Source: Galbula dea (lineage: Eukaryota; Chordata; Aves; Piciformes; Galbulidae). From it: a stretch of DNA of 64,000 nt. The stretch's first letter is position 1. Every line of letters begins with the position of its first letter. The stretch spans positions 1,116,001 to 1,180,000 of the forward strand of contig VWZX01007020.1 in the NCBI GenBank assembly GCA_013399015.1, in the 5' to 3' direction. The translations under genes were made by a program, and so were the position numbers. Below are positions 40,601 through 53,090 of this stretch, one piece after another. The notes beneath the pieces are model-generated. The model was not told where the DNA came from. It did not search any database and saw nothing but the letters and a program-made list of their open reading frames with translations.

Positions 40601-40999
40601 GTGTTGCTCCACTAAATACTTTGTTTTCAGAATCCATGTTATTATTTCCTGTCGCTCTTCAAAGTGTGATTTTAGACTGCACTTATTGACAATGATTTAC
40701 CCCTTCATATTTTGTTACACGTAGCCAAAATTCTATTAGCATGTCTCGGCCACAGGCAAATTATCAACACTACCAAAACCAGTGAAATTTTGCCACAGAT
40801 TCAAAGGACCAAAGTGTCACTAAATACAACAAAAATCCACGACTAGAAAACATCAAAATTGCATAAACAGCACTCACATCAGAGCCTGCAATGCAAACAC
40901 ACTTCTGAGTCTTCACACTGTATTTGTTAGCCATATATCATTTACTTGCAGGCTTCAGAAGGGATCCTGCAGACCCTCACAGAGCCAAGCCCCACTCAC
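37606..40999. other. no gene seen
   Basis: AT-rich DNA leading up to the CpG-island flank. Frames at 39198-39530 occur on both strands with no splice support. Confidence 0.6.
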
Positions 41000-41190
41000 C
41001 CTGAAGTAATCTCTGCTCCAGCCATAGAGCTCGCTGACACCAAGTCCGAACGATATCCTTCAGCAAGGCAAGAAGGTTCGGTAGCTGTAACTGAATTTGT
41101 GAAACTGACTTTCACTCTCAAGAGTGGCAAAAGGGCCCCCCCCCGCACGCCTTCCCGGCCACTTACCGACTTACTGCAGTAAATAACTAC
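41000..41190 (-). other. candidate first coding exon near the CpG island
   Basis: On the minus strand an open frame runs without a stop from about 41190 to a strong splice donor, GG|GTGAGT, with the exon boundary at 41000. The only in-frame ATG is at 41025-41023. It gives a start of MAGAEITS followed by two bases (GG) of a split codon. The ATG context is weak at -3 (T) but has G at +4. The position, 400 bp left of the island and reading away from it, suits a 5' exon. I do not recognise the peptide. Alternatives are a non-coding 5' exon using the other donor near 41166, or chance. Transcription start not determined. Confidence 0.2.
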
Positions 41191-41389
41191 TCAACACTCG
41201 CGAAGATGAAGTAAGAAAGCGGCTAAAAGAACTCTAATGTACATTGTGCCTCTCTCTGCACAGGAATTTCATTCACCCAAGCACACTGTCACTAGGATTC
41301 TGCTTTCACTCTCTGAATCACTTTTTATACCAAGCCCTACCAAGACCCATTAGCTTGTTTGAAGCGAATCTGTACACATTTTTTTCCGC

Positions 41390-42330
41390 CACAATGACTG
41401 CTCGTTTATGCAAACGACGGTAAGCAGGACAGCAAACGTCGGCTCAGCAGCAGCCGCAGCTGAGGAGGTTATGCTACCTCAGCTCTAGGCTGTCAAGAGT
41501 CCCGAGCACAGTTTAGCGCTTCCTACAGATGACTGTACCACCAAATCACTCCCTGACGACGTCTCGGGTGCGCTTTTGTCTACAAAGGAGAAGGAATAAC
41601 GCACTCCGGCGAAATTACCGCCACTAATGGGCTAAAACCGAACAGAATTACCGAGCGCCGCCAGCCCGAGTCCCATTAAGCCACGGGAGGAACGACGTAC
41701 CCCGCGGCGGTGCTCAGGCACCCCCGGCTGACAGTGCGGCCACGCCGCTCCCCGCCCTTCCGCCCGGGGCCGGCCCGGGCCAGAGCGGTTCCCGAGTGGG
41801 CACGGGCAGAGGGGAGGCGCCGTGCAAGGCAGGACTGTGAGGGGACAACCGGCATAGCAGATCGCCTCGCTCCCCACTCCAACCCCACCCCCCCATCTCC
41901 CACAGCCGCCGCCGCCGCCTTCCCTCCTCTCCACACTGGACACGGCATGACAGAAAAGNCGGGTGAAAGGGTTTCCGACGTCGGCGTTTACCCTGTCTGA
42001 GTGGAGGCCGGCGGGGGCAGTCGCGGAGGGGTAACCAAGGTCCCCTAGACTTGCTCCCCGCTTTCGAGACGTTGTCAGCCGCCTCCCAAATCAGCTAATG
42101 AACATGGTCCCGCCGGGTCGTTCCCTGTTCCTCCTGCAGCTTTGCGCCCGCGGGTAGGGGCACAGGACGGGCTTCGTCCCCTCCCGCCGCCGCCACCGTA
42201 GTACTCTTTAGCTTAACTGCTCCGCGTGCAGCCTCTGGTTAAAGTTTTTCTCTCAGCGAGCTCCCGTCCTGGCACCGGTTTGCAGCACCCTCGGGGCCGG
42301 TCTGCCTTCTTGGGCATTGATGCCAGGGCT
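41390..42330. promoter_or_regulatory. CpG island, probable (bidirectional) promoter
   Basis: GC content and CpG density rise sharply here against AT-rich DNA on both sides. The core at about 41640-41960 is very GC-rich and holds a (GCC)5 run at 41905-41919. Further GC-rich sequence follows to about 42330. GACGTC palindromes (CREB/ATF half-site type) lie at 41558-41563 and 41977-41982. In birds, unmethylated islands of about 1 kb normally mark promoters of housekeeping or developmental genes. Splice-donor-like sites exist on both strands: GTACGT on the minus strand near 41698, GGTAAG on the minus strand near 41166, and GTAAGTG on the plus strand near 42652. A divergent promoter is therefore possible. 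GC-rich DNA gives long chance reading frames rich in A, R, G and P, so the 60-100-codon frames here are not taken as genes. The island itself is certain; which gene it drives is unknown. Confidence 0.85.
41959..41959. other. undetermined base (N)
   Basis: A single N sits inside the CpG island, just upstream of a minus-strand ATG at 41948. It marks an ambiguous or poorly covered base in the GC-rich core. Any reading frame across it is unreliable. Confidence 0.99.
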
Positions 42331-44195
42331 GGAGCGACTCTCACACCCCTTCCGCAGGTGTTTGGACAGCTCAGGAACTGTGCAGTGTGAAATGCTGGGT
42401 TTCCTGCTAGGGAAGAAATCCTGAAAGAGGGAAGAAAGGTGTGATGGTGCTCAGGTTGGGATGGGCAGTTGGCTGCAAGCTTTCCATCCTGGCAGCTTGG
42501 CAGCTAGTAGAGCCTTCAGCAGCCTCTCGGCTGCCATTCATCGTGGCTTAGTGACTGCAAAGTCTTTTAGAGATAAACACGGGCGAAAATACACTCTATT
42601 CACATTTTTGACAGCTGTAATGAGCTCAAGAAAGAATTATGTAAACGTTAGTAAGTGTAAGAAACACATGTCAGTATTAGACAGCCTTGTGTAGGAATGT
42701 TGGTAAAAGCTATGGCAAACGTTTTATTCATAATGTCTTTTTAACTCTCTGTAGCTGGCATAATAGGCCTTGTGCTTTGCTGCTGCCTCGAAGGAAAATC
42801 GTTACCCAGGAACAGATGAGCCAGTTCAGAAGGAGAGCCACTGGGATGCTGCACACTTTCATTCATAGATGCTATGTATTAGAGGAAGTAGCACAAGGCC
42901 TGCCTGCCAACTTTCCCAATTTAATTATTAAGCTATCAGTTCCTGACTCCTTGCCTCAACTTCCTGAGGCAACATCTGGCTGTAATAACAAAAATAAATA
43001 AATAAAATAAAATTTGATCATTCACTCAGCAGCATTCTATTTACAATGTCCTTATTACTGCAACTTTTCTGAAGAACTCAATACAAGGAGATATGGACCC
43101 AGCATCTCTCTGAGTTACACGGAAACAAACACAAGAATAGTTTGGGCTGTGATCCTCAAGGCAAAGCTGTGCAGAAGGCTATATCATATTTGAGCTTTTT
43201 TTCAACAGGCCAAGGTGTGAGTTTTAATTTTCATATGCCACCTTTTATTTAGAAAAACATCAGCGTTATTTTTGCTGCAGGAAGCTGGATGACATGACTT
43301 TTGGAGATAAAAAAAGTAAAATCTTCTGCAAGCCAGGAATTTTGGCATTTTCATCAAACATTGCTTCAAAAGGGTAATGTTGCTTTCAGAAAACAAAACA
43401 AAACATGTAACAGATACTAGATTTAAATGCTACCAAATGTGAGCGAAACACTGAAAAGAATTTGTAAAATATCTGTGACTGTGTCTTCATGTGTTCTCTG
43501 GGTCTGTTTCATATGATGTGACAGTTTCAGCCCACGATTCATTATTGCAGTGGCTTTTGGAACAGTATGCCTCTTTTCTTCATATCTTCACTCAGATACA
43601 TGCTCATGCTTACAAAAATACATAGCTATATATGCACACATGCACACAGAGAGACAAACACAGAATGACTCAACTCAGTGTTCCACTTGCTTAATCAGTC
43701 TTCAAGGCTCCAGCACTTTCTCTTTTCTGTATTTAAAACGCCTAAAGCCACTGTTCCCACGTTGCTTATTTCACTGCCAGTGTGCAGAGCCTTTGAAAAA
43801 GCTGGGACATCTATGTTGCTTTCTGTGGGTCACACGCTCCTAAATGCCTTTCTGCAGGTCAGGAGGTCAGCCCTTCCATTAATCACAAGGCAGCTTGGAC
43901 TTCGGTGCTAACCCTGCACACTAGTCCTGGAGAAGCCTAGAAGACTTTGCTTTCCTAGTGGTCACTTGGAGACAAGGAAGGAGATTGAGATCTGGAGGCA
44001 GAGGTTCTGCAAGCCCAAACAGCAGTGAGAGGATATCAGGAATGCTGTGAGGTGACCACCATTGCCCATGAATCGTATTCTGCTCTGCACGGCACTTTGG
44101 TGTAACGACTGTGGTACTAAGTATGAACTGGGCATGTATGGCAGCACTGCCTAATTCAGTACCTCCAAGTTTGACTCTTTCTTTGTGCTCCCAGA
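42331..44195. other. no supported gene; right flank of CpG island
   Basis: GC content falls off within a few hundred bases. A plus-strand donor (GTTA|GTAAGTG) near 42652 could end a first exon of a divergent transcript, but no coding frame is convincing. Confidence 0.5.
42990..43012. repeat. (AAAT)n microsatellite
   Basis: AAATAAATAAAT followed by AAAATAAAAT just right of the CpG island region. Confidence 0.85.
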
Positions 44196-44338
44196 CAAAG
44201 CACTCCTGGAGGTTTTTAAGAAGAGGATAGATGTGTTTCTTCAGGGGACGATTTAGGGGTAAGAGTAGTGTAGGGCTATCGGTTGGACTAGATGATCTTG
44301 AGGGTCCTTTCCAACCGTAATGATTCTGTGATTCTGTG
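44196..44338 (+). repeat. CR1 LINE 3' tail fragment
   Basis: GCACTCCTGGAGGTTTTTAA, GGTTGGACTAGATGATCTTG and TCCTTTCCAACC, ending with two octamers (ATTCTGTGATTCTGTG). About 140 bp, moderately diverged. The only clear young-type CR1 right of the CpG island. Confidence 0.9.
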
Positions 44339-47300
44339 GTTTTCCCATTCTATTCATTCTCTCTCCCATTAAAAAGTCAGATGCAGAAACCAGAAGAGTC
44401 TGAAGTCAATGTTGCTGTCTTTGGGGCTCCTGTCAGAGGTTTGATATTAGGTCTTTCTTGTTTGTTTTTTTTTTCCCCCCCTCAGAAGTTTCCTTCCTCC
44501 TGTAGCATGAAGGAACTTCTGGAACATTTTATTGATTTCTTAGATGCTCTTCACTGGAACTCCTCATAATTCCTGTCTTCCTAGGGCTCACTGAGTATGT
44601 TTTCTTTTATATCTTCCAGTTCAAGCAGCAAGAAGGCTAACTATCCTGTTAAGTAGGGCAGCCTTACTTAAATCATTGAAAGAACTCTGGATAATCCTTT
44701 CATACCTGTCTCTCATCTTCAACTGAAATGACTATGCCTCTTAAGTCCTCGTAGGAGAGGATTGAACACTTTTTATAAATTCTATTCAAGATTCTCCCGT
44801 TTTCCCTACAGTTCATGAAAGATCAGTCAGACTCTTCCTTTAGACTGTAAAGAAGAAAGAAAATAGAACAAGGGGGAAGTGTTGAAAGTGGATTTTCTGG
44901 TCAAATTCTATTTATAATTTTTTCTACTATGAGCCAGTTTCCAGGCATATGGCTTAGATTTATTTTTAGAAAAGTCACCTGGGATTAAAAAAACAAAACA
45001 AAACCAAACCCTCAAACCAAAACGTTTCAATATGCTCTGGACCAGTGCAATGTTTCTGAGACAGCAGCAAAGACTACACTAAAGCCTGTGACCAGATGCA
45101 ACTTTGAAAATTTTGCATAGTCCCTTCCTGTACTTGTGTACATTAAGGAATCTGTCATCAATTTCCCCACTTTTTTCTCAGTACATCCCTTGACAACTTC
45201 TGTACCATATATGAATTCATCAGTAAAGAGGAAACTGAAAAAAAAATGAGCAAATCCCTTATAAAAACAAGACTGAAAACAAGTTAACACAGAGAATTTC
45301 ACAGCCTGCTGGTGAAGGTCAGTAACATGATGTATAACACTACAACAGATGTATTTATATATTTACAAATGTGAAAGCAGAAATTAGAGTCTTCTTAAAA
45401 GTAGCAGCTGTTAATTGCAGCCTCATGAACAGTCACACACTTGGAGAGACTGCTAATTAACTGAATGAAAAATTAGAGGAGTTTCAGCTCCAAGTTACTC
45501 GTCATGGACCTAAGAGGTCAGGTGAGAGACTAATTCCCAGGTGTCTCCCAGGGTGGGTAACATTTGTTGGCTATATGGAGGCAATGATGCCAATCTGAAA
45601 CAGAATTGCCTATGCAGAAGGAAGCTTTACCAGGAAAATCAGGATCTGCAGATCCATGAGGGCCAGCATCAGCAGCCATTAAAACGAATTGACAGAAAGA
45701 GCCTCCCAGATATGTGTTATTGTATGAGCTGGTCTGTAGACATCAGTTCATATAAAACTGCAAAATGTTTGAGACTCAGAATCTGAAATTACTTTCCTTA
45801 ATGAAAAGCATTGTGTGCTGAAAGGAAGAAAAAATACACTGCAGGATTTGAAACATCAGCCAGCAGACAACAGAAGTCCAGAATCCCACCAACCTTGGAG
45901 GGATTTCTCCACACTCAAATGAATATTTGTTGCAACAGCCAGCTCTCACCTAAAGACATGATATAGATCCCAAGGTATTAATAACAAAATCTCAATCCCT
46001 AGCAATATTTTTTTTCTTACAAGATACTGGTAAGAATGAACATGGATTGTGTGGACAGAATTTAGAGCATGAATTTTGTCTCTGCTGTGTTTACTGGGTA
46101 ACAGAGATGACTTTTTACCTTTAGAGATCAAAAAATATAGCTACGGTGCAATCAGACCATCATGCAATAATAACTAATGGTGGCAGATGAAATTGTGAGA
46201 CCGTCTGCAGCTAAAAATACTCATCTGGGACTCCTTTAGGCTTCTGTGTATCAGCTGGTCTTCTATTATCTCCTCAGGAATTGAAATAAGCAACACATGG
46301 GTGACATGACGTCTGAATGCTTGATAAGGGAAGTAAAAAAATGGAGCTAATAAAAACCACAACTGATATAATTGATATTGTAAAACCTCCTCTGCTGAGC
46401 TCCATGATGGCTTAACAAGCATATGCATGAAAGACAGAGAAGGAAGGCATTTAAACAACTAACCCATTTGTTACCTGAGAGTTTTCTTCAGTGATAATGA
46501 GAAGATTGGAAGAGATAAGGTGTATTTTGTTTAAAAAGTTACTTCTCCAAGTTTTCTTCAGGATGGATTGACGGGGAGTATCAGGTATAAACTGTACTGA
46601 TAAGACAATATGAAACACATGGGAAGACTATATGGTGGGAGTGGAAAAGGTTGAGAAGGTCTCTGAGGAGTTGGGATGTAAAATTGCAAAAAGCAATGCC
46701 AGTTTGTGAGAAATCATATCACAGTGGCATATAATCAGTGTCAATGAACTGGAACCTTACTTACAGAAAAAAGATGTATAGGGCAGAAAAACTTTTCCAA
46801 ATGTGGAGATAAATAAATGAAGAGAGCTGGCTAAAATACTGTGTAAGTCCCCTAATAAGGAGAAACTTGATCTGGAAGAAAAAACCCATAAATCTAAGTT
46901 ACAGAAAGACAGATGTCTAAATCAAACTGTGTTTGTATTTCTGGATTTCTCCCATACACTTATGACAGCATGTAATTCCTCTAAGATTTCTTCTAGATCT
47001 TCTCTTCAGTGTTATTTGGAGATCACAAATTAAACAACAGGGAACCCATGTATTTGAATATAAAAGTGGAGTATTTAATTCTCGTAGAAGTCCTTAAGGC
47101 TGATCACAGTAGGTATAGAATTCACACAGTACATGGATTACACTGCCTGCTACTTTACAAAGCATTACCAAAAAGATGTTCCCAGAAATAATGAGCAGAA
47201 ATAAGTTTTGCTGATAGTATGCAACAGGAAAATACGCTTCTTGAAGGGATTTGGTAGCCCAGGATGAAAGTCTGGGGACAGTTGCACATAACACTGATGA

Positions 47301-47652
47301 AGCATAGCATTGCAGTTTGGCCCTGCAAGCTGCATGTTCCAGCAGAGGAATCTGAATGGCTGTTATAAGTCAAAGCTTTAGGCATCTTCAGGCAAGTATG
47401 AACTAGTGTCTATCCTGCAAGGAATGGAAGGGATGTACTGTGTAAATCATATTGGTGATCTATGCTTAGAGTTCTGATCAGAGAAGAACAACAATTCTGT
47501 GTTACAAAGGTCTCTGTGTCATCTTTTTATGTAATACTACTCAGCCTTCAACAATCCGGTACTATTCTGATAAAATTATTTTTGGATTCATGCTTCCTGA
47601 GAAACGTTTATATTTATCAAAAACTGGCAAGGACCTTTACACCTTTACATAG

Positions 47653-47728
47653 GTGCCAGATGCAAAAGACTTTAATGTCAGTGATACAGGACAATATTTC
47701 AAAAGATGAACCAATGTATGAGTCAGAT
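47653..47728 (+). other. weak candidate exon, plus strand
   Basis: A pyrimidine-rich acceptor (ACCTTTACACCTTTACATAG) is followed by 76 bp that are open in one frame (one base plus 25 codons, starting CQMQKTLMSV) and end at the donor GAT|GTAAGC. It lies right of the CpG island on the strand a divergent transcript would use. The short length makes chance a serious alternative. Confidence 0.15.
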
Positions 47729-50700
47729 GTAAGCATGCCGAGTACAGGATAACATCAACAAAACCAAACATATCTGTCCATCTAAAGAAAAAACCAGAAA
47801 GGTGCAACTATGCAACCAAATAATGGAAGATTGAATCTAGAGGAGGACTTTAAAAAAACCTGAAGTTTTCAGCATAGTATGTGCCTAGCTAATGGGCCTG
47901 GCCCATAAATTATGGACTCTGCATTCCTCTACAATGTTAGTCCATCTAAAAGCAGAGCCCTAGGAATGACTACAGCATTGAAAATCTTGGTAGATGGTGG
48001 ATTCTCTAGGTTTCTAGGAGGTCCTACAATATTGAAACTCTTGTTGTTTAGAATTCTTGTAAAATCAAACAGAAGAAAAGCCTTACTAATCAGTGCAAGC
48101 AGCCAATTGGGATATATGTCTTTACAAATGTGTAATTTTTTTAATATACATACATTTTTAATACAGTTGTATACAATACAGAAAAGTTAAGTCCTAGGAG
48201 CATATGTAGTTCTTATTTGCAGTGTCTTAACATACTTCTCCCTGGCTCTACTTCCTGGATTCAGCCCTTAGGGCAGATGTTCAGTCCTGCAATTACTTTT
48301 GAAATTACATTCCTATAACCCAACTCCTTAAGTGACTAGTGAGGACTACAGTATGGAAGGATATTTTGAGGTGGCTTATTTTAACAGTTACTTTTTATGG
48401 TCTTTTGCAAGTTGATTGCTGCAGGGTTGCCCATAATGCATCTACCTTACCTAGGGCCTTACTGGTTAGCAACAAGTATTTCACATAATAGAGAATCAAG
48501 AGGTAATTGGACCCATGTTCTATTGTCCTTGTCCAATACATCCTTGGATATGCTGCAAGGGGGTGGCATTGATTGAAGAAAAGATTAAGCACATGCTCAA
48601 CTGGTAAATGTGTTACAGATCCATTGCTGCTGGAAGTTACTGTTTCACCATAGGATCTGCTGCAGGTTTGCAAGCATCCTGCAGACACTGATGAATAACA
48701 GTGCATGATTTGTAGTCTGAAACATAGTTTCTAGACTCCTTCTGGAGAGGTATGTGGTGATTAGGAAATATACCTTAGGACATCTCACAGTGGCACTCAA
48801 CACCTATGACATGGCAAGCCTTTAATGTCCCTAACTTGGAATCAATTTTACACCAAGCATCTAGATGCTTTCTGGCCATCTTTTCAGAGGATTACATTAA
48901 ATCTCAAGTATTTAATTCTTTTATGCTTATTTGGAATTATTTCCAAAACAATACAACCAAGTAAGTAAACAAGAATAGCACTAGAGTGTCTGTAATTGAG
49001 ACCTTTGATGTAATTGTTTATCTATGGAGGATAAAACGTAGCTATTCATCTGTGTTAACCTTTGACTACTTTCTTAGTCACATGGAACAGCTTATCAAAA
49101 AAAGAAAGGGTGATATATAGAGGTAACAGCTACTCTGAAGAGGTTTCTGAAATCACACTGTCACTGTTTAATTCAGCCCAATGAAGTCAGTCTTCTAATT
49201 AAATTTCTGTGAATTTTACATGAAGCTTTCAGTCTGCATTCTTGGTTGTCATAAACACAGTAGAAATTTGTTATTATTTATGCCATAGTACTTTTCAGAG
49301 TCTGTTTGGGTTTTTGCAAATACAGGATGAAACAGACTTATTGCTATGGGGATATAATGTACTTTCCTAACTCAGGCAAATACCCTTCTGAGAGCTAGAC
49401 TTGGTAAGTGTTACCAGGTTTCATCTATTGCTCTTATCTGTGATGTTGTGGAGCATTCTGCTATAGCTTTCTATGAGGAGTAATATGAAAATTGCATTGA
49501 ATCATATTCAGGAGTGAAAATAAAGGGGGAGGGAAAGGCTACCACGACCTCCATAGCCTCAGCTGGAAGAGGCGACCAACCTCTACCGGCTTCCAGGGGC
49601 TGGTGCAGTGAGAGCTCCCTCTTCCGTTGCAGTTAGCTTTCATCACGGAGCATATTCTCATTTTAACCCACACATTTGGTTGTCTACTAGATTTTGTCAT
49701 TGCCCTACTTAACTCACATTTCCATTTTAAATGGACATGATTCCGTTGTGTTCTTGTAATACTTGTTTTGTACTGTGGCATTGCTTGGGCTTTCCCTTGA
49801 CTAACACAAAAATCAATACCTCTTGTACGGAAGAAAGTCTGAATAAACTGAATGTAAATAATACAATTATCAAGGCACCATTTAAATTAAACTGAAAAAA
49901 AAACCCCAAAACCCCAAATCCTAAAACCAAAACAAACCCAGGAATGCACAACATACTCAGACCAGCCTTCTTTCTTTATGGCCAGTTGTAAGGTAATATC
50001 ATTGACATTTATGATCTGAGTGGTTTTGTTTGTCATCAGTTTTTGTAAACATGGAAAATACTTTCGGGAATAATTTATCCACATAAGACTATTTTTTAGT
50101 TTAAGAATATATTTCTATTTACTTCTTTTATTTCACTATGCTCACAAGATGCATCTAAACCTTGTTTTTCAGGGAAGACCCAAGCACAAACATGAACTTG
50201 TAACACTTGGCTTTCAAATACAATAAAGAATAATTACAATAAGAACTATTTGTGCTCAAAGTTGTGCTTCTAGCTCCCATTAACCTGCCTCCTTCTGTGG
50301 CATTATGTCTTTATCCTTTTCAACTAACTACTGGTTCATCTATTTAAGTCTTTAGGAAAAGAACATAAAAGAACATAAAGAACATTTGCTAAATGCTTTT
50401 ACAGCCCATAGCATAGGAGGGCCCTGACCTGATTGGTTTTTGGTCTTGGAATATTTTAAGGAATTTCTTGCTTATTTTTCTGGTGTGTAACATGTCATGG
50501 AAGATCTCCACTGCTGTCATGTTTTATCAAAGGTTATTTTCTATCCCACTTAAATATGTCTTAGTTGCTGTCAAATTTTCAAGTGTACAGTATGGCAGCT
50601 TTGGCAATGCAATCATGATATAGATTACATAGAATAATGGTTGTGTTACTGTAAGACACAAGGAAATAGTGTAATATTTTGAAGTCTTGCAGTGGCAGCA

Positions 50701-51497
50701 CAAATGACATACTCTGACGACATGTTCCTTTTGTTTGGACTCTGCTGGGTAGCAAATGCCTGAAACAAAAATCTTGTCTTTGTCTGTAGGCAGTTTTAGC
50801 ACTACTTAGCAGTGCATCTTCCTCCAAGCCTTTGTTCAACTCTGGACCAAGGAGGAGTGAACACCATTTTGAGTATGAAAGCACTTCAATTTTCATGTTT
50901 ATTCACTAATACTGGGCCTCTGCTTAGATCATGCTAGTAAACGTGCCACATATAAAACTGTCCTTATTATATGCATTTGTTCTCAAAAAGTCCAACTGCA
51001 GTAGTAGCTGATGTGTCTGCATAAAGCATATTTGTGTGTGAGAGAGAGTCTGTATGTATTTTCAAGGAGATTCAAACAAAATAATGGGGACAGATAAGTT
51101 ACTTGCATATTTGTCCCTCTACATTTGAAAACACTGCACTGTGCAACCAGCAACTTCTCTGCCTTCCCACAGTGTGTTTTAGTCTAAGCAGCTACAAAAT
51201 TCTTCGAACACCCAGCTGACCAAATCACTTCAAGATCGTAGAAGCTCAAGGCAACTCCGCTGTCTTTTATTTTTACATCCACAAATCAATGAAAAATGCT
51301 ATCTTTTCCATTTATTCTACACTAGAGAAAATGTCTTTGGAATTTCTTATCAGCAATATGATGAGGAAAAAAAATGGTACAATTCCAGAAGTTTATATCC
51401 TAAATTCCATGCAGGAAGACAGGAAATATAACAGTAATGAGTCTTTCAGGGAACAGATTTTGACCACACTGGATCTTTAAGCCTTCATTGCACCTGG

Positions 51498-51524
51498 AAA
51501 AAAAACAAACAAACAAACAAACAA
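51498..51524. repeat. (AAAC)n microsatellite
   Basis: An A run followed by five AAAC units. Confidence 0.9.
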
Positions 51525-53071
51525 CCGAAAAGAATTCCTCCTTTTCAAATTTCAGATCTTAACTATGAAAGTCATTTTTTGATCAGTTCTTTGCCAGTAA
51601 TCCCTCCACATTATTTTTTTTTAAAAGTGACCAGCTTCATTTAAATTCATGAGAAGTCTCAAAGCTGTAAGTTGTTACAAGATTTATGATCTTCATGCCT
51701 AGGTGGAGGACAGAGATCTTGCTAGTGCTGCTGCCAAGGGAAGGAAAGAGATTTGGTGTTTGGTAGTACACTTGCCCACTACCTGGCTAAACAGGCAGCA
51801 AATGCCAGCCAGCCCTTGCAGAGTTTTCTTCACTGTATAGATGAGAGACACAGGAAGGAGCTGATGGTCTAATGGATACATCAAGGAAGTTTTGCAGGAG
51901 GTGAGCAAATCTGAGAAGAATAAGAGGATGTTATGGTGGAAGGCAGTAAGATCAGGGCAATGCAACTACAGGTACAACAGTAGAAGGATTTGTGTAAGAA
52001 GAAACCTAGCTAGCAGGGATGATTTTGGAGAAGATATAGGACACAAGTTTATAGGAAGCAAGGCTGCCTTAGTAGTGTTTTTACAACCTGCTTACTGTAG
52101 ATGTAATTGCTTGTAGACAATAGAAGACAATAATTGTAAATTGCAAAATGTAATGCATAAACTGCAGTTTATATATAATAGAAGACAATATCCTCCTTGT
52201 TAGCAGGCTTGAAGTTTAATGTCTTCCTAGATTATCATACCAATAGCAAAGTTTCATTATTTAAAAGAGACACATTATGGGGAAAGCAATCGTAGCAGCA
52301 GTGTTCAAGTAGTTATCCACTCTGCAGTTTTCCCATATTTCCAAGCTGTTTGTTGTTTTAAAAGAAGCTACAATTACATTAAATACTTCTAAGTGTTCAA
52401 AAACTGGAATTGCTTGGCTTTCCTGTAGGTTATTATCCTACAGTAAACATGGGTGCAGTGTTCAGTGTAATTACAAATAAAAAAGAAAATGGGCCTAGTC
52501 GACAGTATCTCATTAAAATAACTGTACAGCAGAAAACACTGAAAACCATTTCATTTTTATATTAACTATTGAAGAACATTAATTCAATTAATTTAATTAA
52601 CTCTACACCAATGGTATAAATTTAGGCAGTGCACCCTTTCTCTAGCTGAGGATAAACACTTTGTCTCATAAAAAGTAACTGATTTTACCAATGAGACTAC
52701 ATCTCTTTAGCAGTAAAATACTGCAGCTCTAACAAAGAGAACACTATATTCAGATCTGTGAGACCCTGTATAGATACAGGATTGTCACAGAAGAATATCT
52801 GACACTCCATTCCCTCCACTCCATCTTGCTTGTTGGTTTGCTTATCTAAGTAACATCATGTTTGCAAGAGGAATATGAAAGAAAAAAGTAACTTTAAAGG
52901 AAGGAAAGCTGTGGTCAACAGCAACTAAATGTTACAATCACTGGAAACCCAAGATGCAGGTCCAGAATAATATGGAAAATTTCTATCTCCAGTATAATTT
53001 TCATGGGAGTATGTTCCAGCCAATGCTGGAGGTTTACCAGAACATTAGGAAGGAAAGTTACATATGTAGGT

Positions 53072-53090
53072 GAGGGAGGGAGGGAGGGAG
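53072..53090. repeat. (GGGA)n microsatellite
   Basis: Four GGGA units, purine-only on the plus strand. Confidence 0.9.

Noticed and set aside
41632..41948. Minus-strand frames of 90-103 codons in the CpG island
   Set aside because: GC-rich DNA yields long A/R/G/P-rich frames by chance, and the frames overlap each other. The possible arginine-rich leader is not enough support.
45541..45786. 81-codon plus frame, considered as a processed pseudogene
   Set aside because: No recognisable parent protein and no poly(A) tail or target-site duplication seen.
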